From assembly GCA_018710805.1 (NCBI GenBank), contig DVJG01000093.1, positions 1 through 15,443 on the forward strand: a DNA stretch of 15,443 bases, read 5' to 3'. Positions 12,994-15,443 of the stretch are shown piece by piece. The stretch's first letter is position 1. Every line of letters starts with the position of its first letter. Source of the stretch: Candidatus Faecousia faecipullorum. Lineage in GTDB: Bacteria; Bacillota; Clostridia; Oscillospirales; Oscillospiraceae. The notes below the pieces were generated by a model that was not told the origin of the DNA, made no database searches, and saw only the letters and a list, made by a program, of their open reading frames with translations. The position numbers and the translations under genes are program-made.

Positions 12994-14274
12994 TCATTTC
13001 AGGTCGAAGCCCTTATCCGTGGCAAGGAAAGTGGTAGAGAAGTAGGCCTCCATGGCGTCGGCAAGGTACTCGGCATCCCGGCAGGACCCCGTTTCAAAGC
13101 TCGCGTGCATGGCAAGCTGGGCAAGGCCGATGTCCACGGTGGGGACGCTGACGTGGGCGAGGGAAATGTGGCCCAGGGTAGAGCCGCCCCGCAGGTCCGC
13201 CCGGTTGTAGAAGCACTGGACGGGAACCCCCGCCTTTTCGCAGATGCGGCGGAAAATCCCGGCGCTGAATCCGTCGGTGGAGTAGCTCAGCTGGGCGTTG
13301 TACTTGATCACCACGCCGCCGCCCAGGCTGGGAGCCGTGGCTGCGTCAGAAAGCTCCGGGTGGTTGGGATGCAGGGCATGGCCGTTGTCCGCGGATACCA
13401 TAAAGGACTGGCTGTACATCCGCCCGGGCTCCAGGTCCAGAGCCTTGCAGATACGCCCCAGGGTTCCTTCCAGGAACTGGGAAGCGGCGCCCTGGGCGGA
13501 GCAGGAGCCCACCTCCTCGCTGTCAAAGACGCAGAGCACCGGAATGCTTCCCCCGGTTTTCGCCGTCAGGAAGCCCTGAAGCGCAGCCCAGACGCATTCC
13601 AGGTCGTCCAGGGCAGCGGAGGACAGGTATTCCTCCTCCAGGCCCCAGACAGTGCTCTTCTGCCGGACGTAGAGATACAGGTCATGGCCCAGGATTTTCC
13701 CCCCTGCGGCCTCTTCCAGCAGGGCCTTGAACTTTCCGGCGGCGTCCTTGCCTCCCGCCAGGGGGAGCAGGTCCACGGCGGGATTCCAGCTGTAGCCGTC
13801 GTTGCACTGACGGTTCATGTGGATGGCCACATTGGGAATGAGGAGCAGGTCCCGGTCAATGTGGACCAGGCGATTTTCCACGCCGTGCTCCGTCTCCACA
13901 ATCACCCGCCCGGCCACGGACAGGGGACGGTCCAGCCAGGTGTTCATAATCATGCCGCCGTAGCCCTCTACGGCAATGCGGGTATAGGGGCCCGTCAGCT
14001 CCAGATTTTCCTTGACCTTAAAGCAGGGACGGTCCGAGTGGGCGGCGCCCATGGCAAAGCCCTGGGGTTCTGTTTCCGGAATGCGGAAGGCCATAACCGC
14101 CGTGCCGCCTCGGGCCACATAGTAGGCGCCGCCGGGGACAAGGGTCCAGGCGTCCTGCTCCCGCAGCCGGGTGTAGCCTGCTTTTTCCAGGGCATCCACC
14201 ACCTGTGCCTGGGCGTGGTAGACGCTGACGGAACCGTCCAGAAAGGAGCGAAGAAGCGCAATGCGTGGATTCAT
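12994..14274 (-). CDS. apeB: M18-family zinc aminopeptidase
   Basis: A 426-aa cytoplasmic metallo-aminopeptidase of the M18 family (aspartyl aminopeptidase/Ape1 relatives), which removes N-terminal residues from peptides. Visible: HSD (His79-Asp81, in GAAHSDRPCFKVKEN), DSEEVGS (251-257) with the catalytic and metal-binding Glu pair, SADNGHALHPN (294-304), GSTLGHIS (364-371) and MHASFE with His390. Length is typical. An AGGAGG site (plus strand 14284-14289) is 9 nt from ATG 14274 but only 3 nt from the in-frame ATG 14280, so 14274 is preferred. A frame extending further upstream to 14499 would run through the promoter and is rejected. It is divergent from spo0A. Confidence 0.93.
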   Translation of the reverse strand: MNPRIALLRSFLDGSVSVYHAQAQVVDALEKAGYTRLREQDAWTLVPGGAYYVARGGTAVMAFRIPETEPQGFAMGAAHSDRPCFKVKENLELTGPYTRIAVEGYGGMIMNTWLDRPLSVAGRVIVETEHGVENRLVHIDRDLLLIPNVAIHMNRQCNDGYSWNPAVDLLPLAGGKDAAGKFKALLEEAAGGKILGHDLYLYVRQKSTVWGLEEEYLSSAALDDLECVWAALQGFLTAKTGGSIPVLCVFDSEEVGSCSAQGAASQFLEGTLGRICKALDLEPGRMYSQSFMVSADNGHALHPNHPELSDAATAPSLGGGVVIKYNAQLSYSTDGFSAGIFRRICEKAGVPVQCFYNRADLRGGSTLGHISLAHVSVPTVDIGLAQLAMHASFETGSCRDAEYLADAMEAYFSTTFLATDKGFDLK

Positions 14275-14317
14275 ATTCATTTTCCTCCTTGGTTTTTTCA
14301 TAAAAATCGTAGGATCT

Positions 14318-14346
14318 ATTTTACTATAGCTTGCCCCATCCGTCAA
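14318..14346 (-). promoter_or_regulatory. Predicted sigma-A promoter of apeB
   Basis: Minus strand: -35 TTGACG (14346-14341), 17-nt spacer, -10 TAAAAT (14323-14318). Both hexamers match consensus at 5 of 6 positions. Confidence 0.65.
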
Positions 14347-14411
14347 CCGGGCGCGCTTTTTGGACGGAATCTGTCGATTTTTTGAAAAAAATATAACAAA
14401 GTCATATTTTG

Positions 14412-14418
14412 TGTCGAA
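14412..14418 (+). promoter_or_regulatory. Candidate 0A box (Spo0A binding site)
   Basis: TGTCGAA at 14412-14418 matches the core Spo0A box exactly. Near-matches lie at 14372-14378 (TGTCGAT) and 14492-14498 (TGTCGCA). All three read in the same direction in the spo0A upstream region, as expected for autoregulation. The motif is short, so chance matches are possible. Confidence 0.5.
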
Positions 14419-14457
14419 AACAGGGCTCATTTGACGAGCGATTATTTCCAATTTTCC

Positions 14458-14486
14458 TTGCAAAAATCTACACTTCATGCTATCCT
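14458..14486 (+). promoter_or_regulatory. Predicted sigma-A promoter of spo0A
   Basis: -35 TTGCAA (14458-14463), 17-nt spacer, -10 TATCCT (14481-14486). The predicted start is near 14494, inside the third 0A-box-like site and just before a leader hairpin ACACGGG/CCCGTGT (14498-14515). A sigma-H promoter like that of B. subtilis spo0A is not clear; the best candidate near 14365-14390 is poor. Confidence 0.5.
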
Positions 14487-14552
14487 TATGTTGTCGCACA
14501 CGGGATACCCCGTGTTTTGGGGAGAATTTTTTACATGACAGGAGAGGAATTT

Positions 14553-15332
14553 ATGGAACACGCAACGAACGTATTCATTGCCGACGGTGCGGAAGAATTC
14601 TGCGCCGGATTGACATCGGCCCTGCAGCGCACGGACGGCTTTCAGGTGGTTGGAACGGCAGGCGATGGGGAGCAGGCCATCCGGCTCATCGGGGAGAAAA
14701 AGCCCGACATTCTGGTGCTGGATCTGATGCTTTCCAAGAAGGACGGCCTGGCTGTGCTGAAAGCGGTGTCCGCCATGGAGTGCAAGCCCGTCACCGTAGC
14801 GGTGTCGGCCTTTGTGACGGAGTATGTCTCCGCCGCGGCGGCAAATCTGGGTGCCAGATACCTGATTTTGAAGCCCTGTGATATGGACGCACTGGTGGAG
14901 CGGCTCAAAGAAATCCGGGGTGGGGAGAGCCTCCGGTATCCCCAGCAGCGCCGCCCGGACAAGGCATCCATTGAATCCATGGTGACAGGGATCATTCATG
15001 AGATCGGGGTTCCCGCCCACATCAAGGGCTATCAGTACCTGCGGGAGGCCATTATCATCGCCGTCAACGACATGGACGTGATCAACGCCATTACAAAAGT
15101 GCTGTACCCCCAGGTGGCAAAGACCTTTCAGACCACACCCAGCCGGGTAGAGCGTGCCATCCGCCACGCCATTGAGGTGGCCTGGGACCGGGGAGATTTG
15201 GACACGCTGCAGCGGTTTTTCGGCTATACCGTCAGCAATACCAAGGGCAAGCCCACGAACTCCGAGTTCATCGCCCTCATTGCGGACAAGCTGCAATTAC
15301 AGTTAAAAAGCGCGGAAGCGGCACAATATTGA
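14553..15332 (+). CDS. spo0A: Spo0A, master regulator of sporulation
   Basis: A 259-aa response regulator: receiver (about 5-122), linker, and the Spo0A-specific DNA-binding domain (about 140-250). The C-terminal half is nearly diagnostic: IHEIGVPAHIKGY (148-160), ITKVLYP (180-186), SRVERAIRHAIEVAW (197-211) and KPTNSEFIA (233-241). In the receiver, the phosphoacceptor is Asp57 (LVLDLML), the switch residue Ser85 and the conserved Lys is Lys107. The acidic pocket reads Asp11-Gly12 where other Spo0A proteins have Asp-Asp, and the usual MP after the phosphoacceptor is LS. ATG at 14553 has AGGAGAGG about 5 nt upstream; the in-frame ATG 14535 (six residues longer) is possible. It acts as a phosphorylated dimer binding 0A boxes. 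Confidence 0.97.
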   Translation: MEHATNVFIADGAEEFCAGLTSALQRTDGFQVVGTAGDGEQAIRLIGEKKPDILVLDLMLSKKDGLAVLKAVSAMECKPVTVAVSAFVTEYVSAAAANLGARYLILKPCDMDALVERLKEIRGGESLRYPQQRRPDKASIESMVTGIIHEIGVPAHIKGYQYLREAIIIAVNDMDVINAITKVLYPQVAKTFQTTPSRVERAIRHAIEVAWDRGDLDTLQRFFGYTVSNTKGKPTNSEFIALIADKLQLQLKSAEAAQY

Positions 15333-15336
15333 AGAA

Positions 15337-15370
15337 AAACACGCCTGATTTCTTAAAATCAGGCGTGTTT
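15337..15370 (+). terminator. spo0A terminator
   Basis: A 13-bp perfect stem AAACACGCCTGAT (15337-15349) / ATCAGGCGTGTTT (15358-15370) with an 8-nt loop, 4 nt after the stop. Element copy C begins 2 nt later. Confidence 0.9.
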
Positions 15371-15372
15371 GA

Positions 15373-15443
15373 CTGTCAAAAACCCCCAAGGGGCTTTTTG
15401 ACAGGTTTTTTGCAGTCTCCTGCGCGCACGCCTTGTGCGCAGG
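15373..15443 (+). repeat. Dispersed multi-hairpin element, copy C (variant, cut by the window end)
   Basis: Stem 1 CTGTCAAAAA/TTTTTGACAG (15373-15404) and the GCAG/CTGC stem (15412-15423) match copy B, including the run up to CTGCGCGCA. Then the sequence leaves the A/B pattern: instead of stem 2 it forms a new stem CCTGCGC (15419-15425) / GCGCAGG (15437-15443). The rest is outside the window. Confidence 0.8.

Noticed and set aside
14409..14552. N-terminal extension of Spo0A back to 14409
   Set aside because: It would run through the predicted promoter and leader hairpin. Homology begins with the receiver domain just after 14553.

Overview
The window looks like chromosomal DNA from a spore-forming anaerobic Clostridia species with GC-rich genes. 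The Oscillospiraceae are the best guess. Support: two sporulation genes (spoIVB, spo0A), NifS/NifU-type iron-sulfur assembly, strong AGGAGG ribosome sites, and AT-rich sigma-A promoters in short intergenic gaps. The family assignment is inference. No rRNA, tRNA, CRISPR array, transposase or phage gene was seen.

Layout: (1) 1-1835, minus strand: nifU (first 28 nt only), nifS and a free methionine-R-sulfoxide reductase. nifS has its own promoter covered by an inverted repeat. (2) 1997-5521, plus strand: spoIVB, a NifX/NifB-like metal-cofactor protein with a His/Cys tail, and a phosphohexomutase. (3) 5812-8657: a MATE exporter (minus), then a divergent NhaC antiporter (plus). (4) 8782-14274, minus strand: glycogen phosphorylase, an orphan sugar-ABC ATPase and an M18 aminopeptidase. 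(5) 14553-15332, plus strand: spo0A, divergent from the aminopeptidase.

The phosphorylase, phosphohexomutase and MsmK/UgpC-type ATPase fit one route: take up sugars or oligosaccharides, release glucose-1-phosphate, convert it to glucose-6-phosphate. NifS/NifU and the NifX-like protein concern Fe-S or metal handling. spoIVB and spo0A, neighbours in Bacillus subtilis, lie on the same strand here but about 11.6 kb apart.

The most unusual content is intergenic. A roughly 190-bp, multi-hairpin repeat occurs in two full copies (3501-3689 and 5568-5760). A variant third copy runs off the window end (15373-15443), and a lone first hairpin lies on the minus strand (8696-8728). Two stems differ between the full copies by paired changes that keep base pairing. 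All four units lie a few bases 3' of a gene's terminator hairpin, in the gene's orientation. Both full copies are bracketed by two related terminator hairpins, as if the terminator had been duplicated. I do not recognise this element. Many CDS starts were placed by Shine-Dalgarno spacing, and several by promoters lying over or inside the longer open frame.
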